From: CAHJWO01 sp964245885
GTDB taxonomy: Bacteria > Verrucomicrobiota > Verrucomicrobiia > Chthoniobacterales > SZAS-18
Direction: 5' to 3'
Assembly (NCBI GenBank): GCA_964245885.1
Contig: CAXTOX010000004.1
Coordinates: 13,938 to 77,937 of the forward strand
DNA: 64,000 nucleotides
The number at the start of each line of letters is the position of its first letter. The stretch's first letter is position 1. The notes below the pieces were generated by a model, which saw nothing but the letters and a program-made list of their open reading frames with translations, was not told the origin of the DNA and did no database searches. Below are positions 26,434 to 35,762 of this stretch, piece by piece. The position numbers were made by a program, and so were the translations under genes.

Positions 26434-27705
26434 ATGAGCGATCCCACCCCCGGCCACAACGACGCCGCGCCCGCCGGCGGACGTTACGCCGTGCTGCGCA
26501 TCCGGGACCTGCGGTTGTACCTCACAGCGCGCTTCGTGGCTTCGTTCGCGCAGCAGATGCTCGGGACGGCGGTCGGCTGGGAACTCTTCGAGCGGACGCA
26601 CTCGGCGCTGGCGCTGGGGTTCGTGGGGCTGACCCAGATCGGCCCGTTGCTGCTGTTGACCCTGCCCGCCGGGCACGTGGCCGACCAGCGTTCCCGGCGC
26701 AACATCATCCTGTGGATGCAGGCTCTGACCGCGCTGAGTTGTGCGGGACTGACTTTCGTCTCGTGGACCCAGGCCCCGGTGGCGTGGATGTACGGCTTCC
26801 TGTTCCTCAGTGGCGTCGCGCGCGCGTTTCTGTGGCCGGCCAGCGGGGCGTTCCTGCCGCAGCTCGTGCCGCGCCCTCTCCTGGCGAACGCGGTGACCTG
26901 GAGCAGCGGCAGCTTCCAGCTTTCCGCCGCGCTGGGTCCGGCGGCCGGGGGGTTCGTGATCGCCGCGACGCACGGCGCGGCTTCCGTGTACGCGTTCAAC
27001 GTCGTGGCGGGGATCGTTTGCTGCCTGCTGACGGCGCTCGTGCGCGCCCGTCCTGAGGCTGCCAAGCCACAACGGATGACGCTCGCCAACCTCGGCGTCG
27101 GCCTGCGCTTTGTTTTCAAGACGCCCGCCATCCTCGGAACGATCACCCTGGATCTCTTCGCCGTGCTGCTGGGCGGCGCGACGGCGCTGCTGCCGGTGTA
27201 CGCGAGCGACATCCTGCACGTCGGTCCGGACGGTCTGGGCGTGCTCAAGGCCGCGCTGCCGGTCGGCTCGACGTGCATGGCCGTCCTCCTCGCGCACCTG
27301 CCGCCGATGCGTTTCGCGGGCCGCACGCTGCTGCTGGCGGTGGCGGGTTTCGGTGCGGCGACACTCGTTTTCGGATTGTCGCACTCGATCTGGCTGTCGC
27401 TGGCGATGCTGTTCGTGTGCGGCGCGACGGACAACGTCAGCGTGGTGGTGCGGCAAACGCTGGTGCAGGTCCTGACCCCGGACGAAATGCGCGGACGCGT
27501 CTCGGCGATCAACAACCTGTTCATCGGGGCCTCGAACGAGTTTGGCGAGGTGGAGTCCGGGACGGTCGCACATTTTCTCGGGCCGGTCTTCGCGGTGGCA
27601 TCGGGAGGGATCGGCACGATCCTGGTGGTAGTCGCCACGGCGCTGCTCTGGCCCGACCTGCGGCGCATCGGTCGGCTCGACGCGGCCAGGCCAGCAGACG
27701 CCTAG
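26434..27705 (+). CDS. MFS transporter, enterobactin-exporter-like
   Basis: A 423-residue major facilitator with 12 predicted helices; motif A-like LPAGHVADQRSRRNIILWMQ follows helix 2, and the tail shows LTPDEMRGRVSAINNLFIGA, typical of MFS_3 (EntS-like) exporters. It is divergent from the LolA-like gene and may belong to the biosynthetic cluster as an exporter, but that is inferred from position only. The ATG at 26434 is chosen; the frame is open much further upstream, antisense to the LolA/MMPL genes. Confidence 0.85.
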   Translation: MSDPTPGHNDAAPAGGRYAVLRIRDLRLYLTARFVASFAQQMLGTAVGWELFERTHSALALGFVGLTQIGPLLLLTLPAGHVADQRSRRNIILWMQALTALSCAGLTFVSWTQAPVAWMYGFLFLSGVARAFLWPASGAFLPQLVPRPLLANAVTWSSGSFQLSAALGPAAGGFVIAATHGAASVYAFNVVAGIVCCLLTALVRARPEAAKPQRMTLANLGVGLRFVFKTPAILGTITLDLFAVLLGGATALLPVYASDILHVGPDGLGVLKAALPVGSTCMAVLLAHLPPMRFAGRTLLLAVAGFGAATLVFGLSHSIWLSLAMLFVCGATDNVSVVVRQTLVQVLTPDEMRGRVSAINNLFIGASNEFGEVESGTVAHFLGPVFAVASGGIGTILVVVATALLWPDLRRIGRLDAARPADA

Positions 27706-27763
27706 CTTTTAAGCTGGGCAAACCGGTGGTCCTTCGTGGACAGTGCGGCTCAGCACTGCTGCC

Positions 27764-29056
27764 ATGAACAACCGCTCCCGCCCGTACCTGGGTCTCCTCT
27801 TCCTGACCGGGTTGAACATGTTCAACTATCTCGACCGGTACGTGCTCAACGCCGTGCTGCCGAAAATCCAGGACGACTTGGTGCTCAGCAACACGCTTGC
27901 AGGCTGGCTGCCGTCGGCGTTCATGATCGGGTACTTCCTGACCGCTCCCTTCTTCGGTTACCTGGGTGACCGCTCGCCGCGGAAGTGGCTCATCGCCCTC
28001 GGCATCACGGTCTGGAGCACCGGGACGATCCTGAGCGGCTTTTGTCACTCTTACACGACCTTGGTGATGTGCCGTCTGCTGGTTGGTCTGGGCGAGGCCA
28101 GCTACGCCACGCTCGCGCCGTCGTGGCTCTCCGACCTGTTCCCGACGCACCGCCGAAACAATGCGCTGACCATTTTCTACACCGCGATCCCCGTGGGTTC
28201 GGCGCTCGGCTTTGTCGCCGGGGGGCAAGCCATCGCCCATGCGAACTGGCGAGTGGGATTTCTCTGGGCGGGCGTACCCGGATTCGTGCTCGCGCTGCTG
28301 CTGCTGACCTTGCGTGAACCGGCGCGCGGCGAGGCGGACGCTTCGGAACCCGGTGGGAACCAACCTTCGGCCGCCAAGCCGCAATTGCGCGACGTTCTGC
28401 GCCTGCTCACCATCCCGAACTACCTCTTCCTCACGCTGGGTTATACGGCGTACACGTTTTCGCTCGGCGCGTTTCCGACGTGGACGGCGAAGTTTCTGCA
28501 TGGCACCCACAACATGGAAGTTCACGTCGCCGACACCTACTTCGGCTATGTGCTCGCCGGGACCGGGTTGTTGAGCACCCTCGTGGGCGGGCTAATCGCC
28601 ACGGCTTGGCACCGGCGTTATCCCGGGGCTTACTCGCTCTTGCTGACGCTGTCGGCCGCGGCGGCGGTCCCCGTGGCGTTCGCCGCTTTTCTGGTCGGAT
28701 CGACGGTCGGAGCGTTCGCCTGCCTGACCGCGGCGATGTTTCTGCTGTTCCTGCCGACCGGCCCAATCGGAACGCTGACGGTCGAGAGTGTCCCGGTCGA
28801 ACTCCGTGGCAGCGCGATGGCCGTGTCGATCTTCACCATCCACCTCCTCGGCGACTTCTGGAGCCCGGGGATCGTGGGCTGGCTCGCGGACCACGCGACT
28901 CCGGTGAACGGCCCGGCACCCGCTTTGCAGAAGGCGCTCCTCCTGTTGCCGGCGATGCTGGTGGTGTGCGCGTTGTTGTGGGCCTGGCTGGCTTGGCGGC
29001 AGCGGAACGACCCCAGGCCGGTGGAGCGCGGACCAGGCGCGCTGCCGCAACACTGA
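27764..29056 (+). CDS. MFS transporter, spinster-like
   Basis: A 430-residue major facilitator. The start FLTGLNMFNYLDRYVLNAVL with the acidic/basic YLDRY pair, AGWLPSAFMIGYFLTAPFFG and motif A GYLGDRSPRKWLIALGITVW match the spinster/ACS-like subgroup. About 12 helices are visible; the central loop (residues about 200-220) is Ala/Glu-rich. It lies 58 bp after the previous MFS gene on the same strand. The substrate is unknown; spinster relatives move lipids, organic acids or drugs. Confidence 0.85.
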   Translation: MNNRSRPYLGLLFLTGLNMFNYLDRYVLNAVLPKIQDDLVLSNTLAGWLPSAFMIGYFLTAPFFGYLGDRSPRKWLIALGITVWSTGTILSGFCHSYTTLVMCRLLVGLGEASYATLAPSWLSDLFPTHRRNNALTIFYTAIPVGSALGFVAGGQAIAHANWRVGFLWAGVPGFVLALLLLTLREPARGEADASEPGGNQPSAAKPQLRDVLRLLTIPNYLFLTLGYTAYTFSLGAFPTWTAKFLHGTHNMEVHVADTYFGYVLAGTGLLSTLVGGLIATAWHRRYPGAYSLLLTLSAAAAVPVAFAAFLVGSTVGAFACLTAAMFLLFLPTGPIGTLTVESVPVELRGSAMAVSIFTIHLLGDFWSPGIVGWLADHATPVNGPAPALQKALLLLPAMLVVCALLWAWLAWRQRNDPRPVERGPGALPQH

Positions 29057-29062
29057 ACCGGG

Positions 29063-29860
29063 TCAACCCGGTTGCGGGCCGAGGCGGAAAAACCCCTCGG
29101 CGGTGGCCGTGGTCTGCGCCGTGACAGTCTCCACCGACTCGCCGCGGGCCTGCGCGACGACGAGCGCGGTCTCGCGGGTGTGCGCCGGCTCGCAGCGTTT
29201 CCCTCGAAACGGCACCGGGGCGAGGTACGGACAATCTGTCTCGACCATGAACCGGTCCGCCGGCACCGAAGCCGCTGTTTCCCGCACAGCCGCGCCGTTC
29301 TTGAACGTCACAATCCCGGTGAACGAAACCAGGTGTCCCAACGCCATCACCTCGCCCGCCTGCGCCGGCGTGCCGCCGAAGCAGTGGAACACCCCGCGCA
29401 AGCGGCCCGTGTAGTCCGCGAGGATTGCTAGGGTGTCTTCCCAAGCGTCGCGCTGGTGAATGACCACGTTCAAGCCAAGGTCGGCGGCGAGGTCGAGTTG
29501 CTGACGGAAGCTCGCCGCCTGACGCGTTTTGACGGCCGAGGCATTGGCCGGGTTCTCGGGCAAACGGTGATAATCCAGCCCGGTCTCCCCGACGGCGGCG
29601 ACCCGGGGATGGGCGGCAAGCTCGCGAAGCGCTTCGTAGTCGCCTTCCGCTGCCTCGTCCGCGGTGGTTGGATGAATACCAACGACCGCGTACACCATCG
29701 GGTGCTCGGCCGCGAGCGCGACCGCGTGCCGGCTGCTTTGCACCGAGGTGCCGATGGTGATGATCCGCCCGACGCCCGCCGCGCGAGCGCGCTGCAGCAC
29801 GGCGTCGAAGTCCGCCGCGAAATCTTCGTAGTCGAGGTGCGCGTGGGTGTCGATCAGCAT
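29063..29860 (-). CDS. tatD: TatD-family metal-dependent DNase
   Basis: A 265-residue TatD-type TIM-barrel hydrolase. Metal ligands appear in MLIDTHAHLDYEDF (HxH), VAAVGETGLDYHR (Glu), NVVIHQRDAWED, GVFHCFGGTP and MVETDCPYLAP (Asp). TatD enzymes act as 3'-5' exonucleases in DNA repair and turnover. The ATG overlaps the DUF1345 stop by one base (TGATG), so translation is coupled. It is convergent with the spinster-like gene, with only 6 bp between them. Confidence 0.92.
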   Translation of the reverse strand: MLIDTHAHLDYEDFAADFDAVLQRARAAGVGRIITIGTSVQSSRHAVALAAEHPMVYAVVGIHPTTADEAAEGDYEALRELAAHPRVAAVGETGLDYHRLPENPANASAVKTRQAASFRQQLDLAADLGLNVVIHQRDAWEDTLAILADYTGRLRGVFHCFGGTPAQAGEVMALGHLVSFTGIVTFKNGAAVRETAASVPADRFMVETDCPYLAPVPFRGKRCEPAHTRETALVVAQARGESVETVTAQTTATAEGFFRLGPQPG

Positions 29861-30576
29861 CAGGAAAACAGCCCCGAGACGATGTTGATGCTCAGACCCA
29901 GGATGGCCAGGTTGAAACCGAAGGAAATGACCGAATGCACCAGCGCCAGCCGCCGCAGCCGCCGGGAAGTGATCGACACGTCGGACGTTTGGAAGCACAT
30001 CCCGATGACGAAGGAAAAGTAGGCGAAGTCGAGGTAATCGGGCTTCTGTTGGTTGGGAAAACTCAGGCCGCCGTGCGCATCGTCGCCCTCCGGCGTGTCG
30101 TAGTAGGCATGGGCGTAACGCAAGGTGAAGACGGTGTGCACCAGCGACCAAGAGGTAAAAATCGCCAGGAGGGAAAACAGAACGTGCCCGGCCAGATACG
30201 TCTTGTCCAAACCCTTGGCGGTGCCCAGCTCGGCCCCCACCGCAAACACGCTCGCGATGGCCGCTCCCACCACAAAGATAAAGATGGTCGTGCGGCTGGA
30301 ATCCTGGATGCTCGCTTCCTGCGCCGCCTCGCTGGGGTCGGCACTCACGATGACGTACCACATCATTGCCAACGCGCTAGCGCTGTAGGCGATCCAGGTC
30401 ACGACCGCCCGTGTCGGCCAGTGCCACGACCACGGCACCGCCAGACACACAACCGCGGCGATCCCGAGCGAGATGAAAAGCCGGTGGTGCGCATCCCAGC
30501 GGCCAAACCGATTGTGCAACTCCGGGAAGAGCGGCGTGATCTCTTCTTCCAGTTCGGTGACTTTGTCTTCAGCCAT
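29860..30576 (-). CDS. DUF1345 membrane protein
   Basis: A 238-residue integral membrane protein with about five helices. Family marks are the HHRLFISLGIAAVVC start, TSWSLVHTVFTLRYAHAYY with the conserved YAHAYY, and QKPDYLDFAYFSFVIGMCFQ followed by TSDVSITSRRLRRLALVH, as in DUF1345. Its function is not known. It is coupled by TGATG to tatD downstream and lies 40 bp after fabH on the same strand. Confidence 0.88.
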   Translation of the reverse strand: MAEDKVTELEEEITPLFPELHNRFGRWDAHHRLFISLGIAAVVCLAVPWSWHWPTRAVVTWIAYSASALAMMWYVIVSADPSEAAQEASIQDSSRTTIFIFVVGAAIASVFAVGAELGTAKGLDKTYLAGHVLFSLLAIFTSWSLVHTVFTLRYAHAYYDTPEGDDAHGGLSFPNQQKPDYLDFAYFSFVIGMCFQTSDVSITSRRLRRLALVHSVISFGFNLAILGLSINIVSGLFS

Positions 30577-30616
30577 AAGAATCCTGTAGCGGAAGTTTGT
30601 ACCGCTGCCGCAATTC

Positions 30617-31657
30617 TTACCAGTCGATAATTGCGCTAGCCCACGTCAGGCCGCTGCCGAAAACGACGAGGAGCACCTTGTCACCCGGTCCGAACCGGCC
30701 GGCGCGGTGGGCTTCGTCGAGCGCGATGGCCACGGCCGCCGCACCGGTGTTGCCGTAGACGGCGAGATTGAGGAAGAACTTTTTCTCCGGCACCTTCAGC
30801 CGATCCGCGATGGCGTCGATGATGCGGAAGTTCGCCTGGTGCGGGATGATGCAGGCGATGTCGTTGATCGAGAGCCCGGTGCGGTCCAGGGCTTCCATGC
30901 ACGCGCTGGTCATGGCGCTGACCGCCTGCTTGAAGGTCTCCTTGCCCAGCATTTTGATGGTGTTGAGGCGCTGGTCGAAGTTGTCCCTGGTGATCGGGCA
31001 GCGCGTCCCACCTCCCGGGACGCCAAGAATGTTCCCGTAGTCGCCGTCGCTGGCCATGTACGTGGTCAGGATGCCCTCCCCCCGCCCTTCGGGCCGCGCG
31101 CCGAGCACCACGGCCCCCGCGCCGTCGCCAAACAGGACGCAGGTGTTACGATCCGACCAGTCCACCATCGCGCTGAGCTTTTCGGCCCCGATGATGAGCG
31201 CGTAGCGGATCACGCCCCCGACAATCATGTGCCGGGCCATCTCCAGAGCGTACAAAAACCCGGAGCACGCCGCGGAAATGTCCATCGCCGCCGCCTTGCG
31301 CGCGCCGATCAAACTCTGGATGACGCAGGCGGTCGAAGGGAAAAACATGTCCGGCGAAGCCGTGGCGACGAGGATCAGTTCCACGTCCGCCGCCGCGACG
31401 CCCGCCTGCTCCAGCGCCGCGCGGGCGGCGGCGGCTCCCAGGTCGCTCGTGTGCTCGCCCTCTGCCGCGATGCGCCGCTCCTTGATGCCAGTGCGCGAGG
31501 TGATCCAGTCGTCGCTGGTCTCGACGAACGTCGCGATCTCCGCGTTCGTCATCACGCGGGCGGGCAGGTAGCTGCCCGTGCCCAGCACCGACACGCCCGT
31601 GGCGGCCACGTCAGGCAGCCTGGCTGCCGCCGGCTTGGGGGTCGGGATGCTTGGCAT
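30617..31657 (-). CDS. fabH: Beta-ketoacyl-ACP synthase III
   Basis: A 346-residue FabH-type thiolase-fold enzyme that starts fatty acid synthesis by condensing acetyl-CoA with malonyl-ACP. The triad is visible: Cys in MDISAACSGFLYALEMA, His in IIPHQANFRIIDAI and Asn in NLAVYGNTGAAAVAIALDEA. It overlaps the 3' end of plsX by 47 bp, in the order rpmF-plsX-fabH found widely in bacteria, so this is the housekeeping enzyme and not part of the biosynthetic cluster at 17-26 kb. The start gives a 15-residue Pro/Ala-rich extension; a later start is possible. Confidence 0.92.
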   Translation of the reverse strand: MPSIPTPKPAAARLPDVAATGVSVLGTGSYLPARVMTNAEIATFVETSDDWITSRTGIKERRIAAEGEHTSDLGAAAARAALEQAGVAAADVELILVATASPDMFFPSTACVIQSLIGARKAAAMDISAACSGFLYALEMARHMIVGGVIRYALIIGAEKLSAMVDWSDRNTCVLFGDGAGAVVLGARPEGRGEGILTTYMASDGDYGNILGVPGGGTRCPITRDNFDQRLNTIKMLGKETFKQAVSAMTSACMEALDRTGLSINDIACIIPHQANFRIIDAIADRLKVPEKKFFLNLAVYGNTGAAAVAIALDEAHRAGRFGPGDKVLLVVFGSGLTWASAIIDW

Positions 31658-32651
31658 AGTAATTCTTGATTTCCTCGACGATGTGCGGGTTGACCTGCTG
31701 GTCGATACTTTCCAAGGCGACCCGGATCGCGTTCTTGATCGCCAACGCCGAACTGGAACCGTGCGCGATGATGCAGATGCCGTCCACGCCAAGCAAGACG
31801 CTTCCGCCGTACTCGTCCACGTTGGTCTTTTTGCGGATGCTCTTGAACGCGCCCCGCGCCAGCGCCGCACCCGCCATTCTCAGAGGGTTTTTCCTCAGTT
31901 CGTTCTTGAGCCACGAGAAGATCGCGTGCGCCAGCGCCTCCACGCTCTTGAGCACCACGTTGCCCAGGAATCCTTCGCAGAGGACCACTTCCACCGGGTG
32001 CTCGAACAGGTCGTGTCCCTCGACGTTGCCGCGGAAGTTCAGGCCGCTGGCCTTGAGCATCTTGAAGACTTCCTTGGTGGACTCGCTGCCCTTGTTGTCC
32101 TCGCTGCCGATGCTCAGCAGGCCGATGGTTGGATTCTTGTAGCCGAGAACGTGGCGCGAATACACTGAGCCCATGATGCCGTATTGCAGCAGGTGGATCG
32201 GCTTGGCGTCCGGGTTGGCTCCGGCGTCGATCAACACGAAAAGGTTGCTCTCCGTCGGGATCGTCGAGGCAATGCCCGCCCGGTCGATCCCCGGCAACAG
32301 CCGCAGCTTGATCGTGCTCGCTGCCACCGCGGCACCGGTGTGCCCGGCGCTGACGATAGCGTCGGCTTTCCCTTGTTTGACGAGGTCAACCGCGCGACTG
32401 ACCGACGAATCCTTTTTCTTGCGCACTGAGGCAATCGCCTCGTCGCCCATGTTCACTACTTGGCTCGAATGAATGATCTCGACACGGACATCCGCGCAGC
32501 CGAGACGCTTGAGTTCGTTTTCGACCGCCGCTTGGTCTCCAACCAGGTACAGCTTGCTGAGGTGCGGGTACGCGTTGAGCGCCAGGGCAGCACCTTCGAC
32601 GATGTTGCCCGGAGCGTGATCCCCGCCCATCGCATCCAGAGCGACCCTCAT
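31611..32651 (-). CDS. plsX: Phosphate acyltransferase PlsX
   Basis: A 346-residue PlsX, which makes acyl-phosphate from acyl-ACP for phospholipid synthesis. Start MRVALDAMGGDHAPGNIVEG, then DAIVSAGHTGAAVAASTIKL, GANPDAKPIHLLQYGIMG and VLCEGFLGNVVLKSVEALAH are all family marks. The ATG at 32649-32651 is chosen because it begins the conserved MRVALDAMGG; the frame opens 11 codons earlier. It follows rpmF after 116 bp and overlaps fabH. Confidence 0.95.
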   Translation of the reverse strand: MRVALDAMGGDHAPGNIVEGAALALNAYPHLSKLYLVGDQAAVENELKRLGCADVRVEIIHSSQVVNMGDEAIASVRKKKDSSVSRAVDLVKQGKADAIVSAGHTGAAVAASTIKLRLLPGIDRAGIASTIPTESNLFVLIDAGANPDAKPIHLLQYGIMGSVYSRHVLGYKNPTIGLLSIGSEDNKGSESTKEVFKMLKASGLNFRGNVEGHDLFEHPVEVVLCEGFLGNVVLKSVEALAHAIFSWLKNELRKNPLRMAGAALARGAFKSIRKKTNVDEYGGSVLLGVDGICIIAHGSSSALAIKNAIRVALESIDQQVNPHIVEEIKNYYAKHPDPQAGGSQAA

Positions 32652-32767
32652 CTTAAAGAGGAATTTGGCCGGAACCAAGCGCACGCAAGCCGCACCTGCC
32701 CGTCCAGTCGCTTCGTCGGGAACGTCCAGCCGTGCTCACCCGCGTGCAGGTCCCGCGACCAACCGCT

Positions 32768-32947
32768 TCAGGCCTCGATGGTCAAAACCTGACGGCCCTT
32801 GTAATAGCCACAGGCCGGACAAGCGATGTGCCCGAGCACAGCGCTGCTGCACTGAGGGCAACGGCCCAGCTTGGGGGCGTGCCAGCGGTTGGCGGCGCGC
32901 CGGGTGCGCAGGCGCATCTTCGAGGTTTTGCGTTTGGGGACTCCCAT
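32768..32947 (-). CDS. rpmF: 50S ribosomal protein L32
   Basis: A 59-residue protein starting MGVPKRKTSKMRLRTRRAAN, as in bacterial L32. A zinc-ribbon-like four-cysteine set is present: C-P-Q-C (residues 30-33) and C-P-A-C-G-Y-Y-K-G-R (from residue 43). It sits between the yceD-like gene (41 bp upstream) and plsX, the standard order. It is too short for many ORF finders but clear by sequence and context. Confidence 0.93.
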   Translation of the reverse strand: MGVPKRKTSKMRLRTRRAANRWHAPKLGRCPQCSSAVLGHIACPACGYYKGRQVLTIEA

Positions 32948-32988
32948 AAAACAGTGGTTCCGTTTGCTGCGATTCTAAAAAAGTGGAT

Positions 32989-33477
32989 CTACGACCGGTC
33001 AGGCGGGTTTTTGAGTTGATCGAGCGTGGACCATGCGGAAGGTGGTTGCAAACCGCCTTGGCCATCGCTTTCTCCAAGCGGGACAGCCGTTTCCGCCGAC
33101 TGTATCTGCGCCGGACAAACTCGCTCGCCCGACCAATCGCAGTGCGGGTAGGCGGGCAAGGCGAGGAGGATATCGTCTCGCAACAGCGGCGTCAAGTCTA
33201 CGGTTTCGGTCGCGGGACGTTCCATTTCCACGGCGACATCGGTGACCTCCAGCGGACAGGGAAACGCCTCCAGGCAGCGCACGCAGGTCAGTTCCAGGTC
33301 GACGGCCAGTTCGCCCGTCGCCCAGAGGCCGTCGGCGTTCATGCCGAGGTCCAGCGAATAGCGCAGCGGGCCGAGCGCGCGGAGGCCGTCCGTTTTCGGC
33401 AGGTCGAGAACTTCCGCCGACTCCTCACCTTCGATGTGCAGGCCGTCATCGGGAATCTGTCGCTGGTGGATTTTCAC
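32989..33477 (-). CDS. YceD/DUF177 family protein
   Basis: A 162-residue DUF177 protein, usually encoded before rpmF and linked to 23S rRNA/ribosome maturation. The central ELTCVRCLEAFPCPLEV with its CxxC, and the later LTPLLRDDILLALPAYPHCD, are typical. The start is a GTG (33475-33477) that overlaps the coaD stop as GTGA, giving VKIHQRQIPDDG; the frame remains open upstream inside coaD but not plausibly coding. The C-terminus has the second Cys pair (YPHC...VCPAQ). Confidence 0.85.
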   Translation of the reverse strand: MKIHQRQIPDDGLHIEGEESAEVLDLPKTDGLRALGPLRYSLDLGMNADGLWATGELAVDLELTCVRCLEAFPCPLEVTDVAVEMERPATETVDLTPLLRDDILLALPAYPHCDWSGERVCPAQIQSAETAVPLGESDGQGGLQPPSAWSTLDQLKNPPDRS

Positions 33478-33977
33478 GGGATGGACTCCGCGGCCACGCC
33501 GGGGTATCTGCCTCGGAGCGCGACGGACACACACTGTGGCACAAAACTGCCCACCTCGCCACCGAGCCGGGCGATTTCCTTGATGATGCGCGAACTCAGG
33601 TAGGTGTAATCTTCCTTGGGCATGAGGAAGATCGTCTCCACGGAGCCTTCCAGCTTGCGGTTCATCAGCGCCATCTGGAATTCGAACTCGAAGTCCGACA
33701 CGGCGCGCAGTCCGCGGACGATGGCCGTCGCGCCCTCGCGTCGCGCATAGTCCACGAGCAACCCGTCCAAGCGCACCAACCGCAGGCGGTCTGCGTGCGC
33801 CCGGGTGGTCTGCTCCAGCAAGGCCAGCCGCTCTTCGAACGTGAAAAGCGCCTGCTTCTGGCTGTTGACCGCCACGGCGACGATGACCTCGTCGAAAAGC
33901 TTCACGGCCCGCTCGATCACGTCGAGGTGACCGTTAGTGACAGGGTCGAAACTGCCGGGATAGATGGCGCGACGCAT
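33474..33977 (-). CDS. coaD: Pantetheine-phosphate adenylyltransferase
   Basis: A 167-residue CoaD, fourth step of coenzyme A synthesis. The nucleotidyltransferase motif is YPGSFDPVTNGHLDVIERA (TxGH type) at the N-terminus; ATAIVRGLRAVSDFEFEFQM and the C-terminal YLSSRIIKEIARLGGEV complete the pattern. Translation is coupled to the DUF177 gene by a GTGA overlap. Upstream towards guaA lies a 177-bp gap holding a palindromic repeat. Confidence 0.95.
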   Translation of the reverse strand: MRRAIYPGSFDPVTNGHLDVIERAVKLFDEVIVAVAVNSQKQALFTFEERLALLEQTTRAHADRLRLVRLDGLLVDYARREGATAIVRGLRAVSDFEFEFQMALMNRKLEGSVETIFLMPKEDYTYLSSRIIKEIARLGGEVGSFVPQCVSVALRGRYPGVAAESIP

Positions 33978-34014
33978 CGGGGGAAGGCTGGAGGATTGAC
34001 GGGGGTCAGAAATT

Positions 34015-34115
34015 GTCCGCAGATTAAGCAGATTTTCGCAGAATGGAGGAGGCAGAAGCCATTTTGGTAGTTCCCCCCTTCTTCCAATCTGCGAAAATCT
34101 GCGTGATCTGCGGAC
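34015..34115. repeat. Inverted repeat, GTCCGCAGAT... type
   Basis: Arms at 34015-34046 and 34084-34115 read GTCCGCAGATTAAGCAGATT and, on the other strand, GTCCGCAGATCACGCAGATT, continuing TTCGCAGA in both; about 28 of 32 positions pair. The 37-bp loop is unrelated. It fills most of the coaD-guaA gap, and its look is that of an interspersed palindromic repeat, not a terminator (no T-run). Confidence 0.8.
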
Positions 34116-34154
34116 CCTTTTCCGCCCTCCCAAGCGGCGATCTGCGTTTGAGGT

Positions 34155-35744
34155 CTATTCCCACTCGATGGTGCTCGGCGGTTTGCTCGAAACGTCGTAG
34201 CACACGCGGTTGACCCCCTTGACCTCGTTGCAGATGCGGCTGGAGATGCGCGCGAGCAACTCGTAAGGCAGCCGCACCCAGTCGGCCGTCATGCCGTCCT
34301 GGCTCTCGACGATGCGCAGGGCCACGGTATTTTCGTAAGTGCGTTCGTCGCCCATCACGCCGACCGACTGCACCGGCAGCAGCACCGCGAACGACTGCCA
34401 CACGCGGTAGTACCATTCGGCGGACTTCATTTCGTTGACCACGACGGTGTCGGCATCGCGCAAGATGCGCAGCCGCTCGGGCGTGACCTCGCCGAGGATG
34501 CGCACCGCCAAGCCCGGCCCCGGGAATGGCTGCCGGTGCGTCACTTCAATCGGCAAACCCAACTGCGCGCCGACCTGCCGAACCTCGTCCTTGAAGAGCT
34601 GACGGAGCGGTTCGATCAGCTCGAACTTCATATCCTCCGGCAGCCCGCCGACGTTGTGGTGGCTCTTGATGAGCGCCGCCGGGTTGCCCGAGATCGACAC
34701 GCTCTCGATCACGTCGGGGTAGAGCGTCCCCTGCGCGAGAAACCGGTGTCCGGGATCGCCATCCGCTCCGGAACGCAACTCCACCGCCGCTTCCTCGAAC
34801 ACCCGCACGAACTCGACCCCGATGATCTTGCGCTTCTGCTCGGGATCGGTCACGCCCGCGAGCTTGGTCAGGAACCGTTCCGATGCGTCCACCGTCTTCA
34901 AGTGAATGTGGAAGTTGTCTCCAAACAACCGTTGCACGGCCTCGGCTTCGTTCTCGCGGAGCAGTCCATTGTTGACGAACACGCACGTCAATTGGTCGCC
35001 GATGGCCTGGTGCAGGAGCATCGCCGCCACCGACGAATCCACCCCGCCGCTCAGCCCGAGGATCACGCGTTCGTTCCCCACCTTCTCGCGGATCTCCGCG
35101 CACGTCTGCTCGATGAACGACCCCATCGTCCAATCCCGCTCGCAGCCGCAGACGCCGTGGACGAAATTCTCGATGATGTCCTTGCCGCGCGGCGTGTGCG
35201 CGACCTCCGGGTGGAACTGCAACCCGAACAGCCGCCGCTCCACGTTCTCGACCGCCGCGAAGTCCGAGTTCTCCGTGCTCGCCACCGCGCGGAACCCGGG
35301 CGGCACCGAATTGACCTTGTCCCCGTGGCTGTTCCAAACGTCGAGCTTCTCGGGCAGCCCCGCGAACAGCGGGCAATCCGCCGCCTCGACGCGCAACGTT
35401 CCCGCGCCGTACTCACGCTTTTTGCTGGCCTCCACCTTGCCGCCGAGGTGGAAGAACATCAGTTGCAATCCGTAGCAGATCCCCAGCACGGGCAGCCCCA
35501 GGTCGAACAACCCCGCGTCCGGCTGCGGGGCGTTCTCCGCGTACACGCTCGCCGGACCGCCCGACAGGATGATCCCCTTCGCGCCCATCGCCGCCAACTC
35601 CGCCGCCGGAGTGTCGTAACGCACGATCTGCGAGAACACCGAGCACTCGCGCACCCGGCGGGCGATGACCTGCGTGTATTGCGAGCCGAAATCCAGGATC
35701 AGGATTTTCGACCCCTCGAAAGCGGCGGCGGTGCTATCCGTCAT
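34155..35744 (-). CDS. guaA: GMP synthase (glutamine-hydrolysing)
   Basis: A 529-residue GuaA converting XMP to GMP. N-terminal class I amidotransferase with the nucleophile in VLGICYGLQLMFFHLGG and the His-Glu pair in GLQFHPEVAHTPRG; the ATP-pyrophosphatase domain has ILGLSGGVDSSVAAMLLHQA; the C-terminal dimerisation domain ends CYDVSSKPPSTIEWE. Length matches. It follows the cyclophilin gene after 18 bp on the same strand. Confidence 0.97.
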   Translation of the reverse strand: MTDSTAAAFEGSKILILDFGSQYTQVIARRVRECSVFSQIVRYDTPAAELAAMGAKGIILSGGPASVYAENAPQPDAGLFDLGLPVLGICYGLQLMFFHLGGKVEASKKREYGAGTLRVEAADCPLFAGLPEKLDVWNSHGDKVNSVPPGFRAVASTENSDFAAVENVERRLFGLQFHPEVAHTPRGKDIIENFVHGVCGCERDWTMGSFIEQTCAEIREKVGNERVILGLSGGVDSSVAAMLLHQAIGDQLTCVFVNNGLLRENEAEAVQRLFGDNFHIHLKTVDASERFLTKLAGVTDPEQKRKIIGVEFVRVFEEAAVELRSGADGDPGHRFLAQGTLYPDVIESVSISGNPAALIKSHHNVGGLPEDMKFELIEPLRQLFKDEVRQVGAQLGLPIEVTHRQPFPGPGLAVRILGEVTPERLRILRDADTVVVNEMKSAEWYYRVWQSFAVLLPVQSVGVMGDERTYENTVALRIVESQDGMTADWVRLPYELLARISSRICNEVKGVNRVCYDVSSKPPSTIEWE

Positions 35745-35762
35745 GGCGCGAAACGTTGCCCG

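Noticed and set aside
30617..31657. fabH as the missing ketosynthase of the biosynthetic cluster
   Set aside because: It overlaps plsX and follows rpmF in the standard fatty-acid/phospholipid order, and is separated from the cluster by tatD, DUF1345 and two MFS genes.
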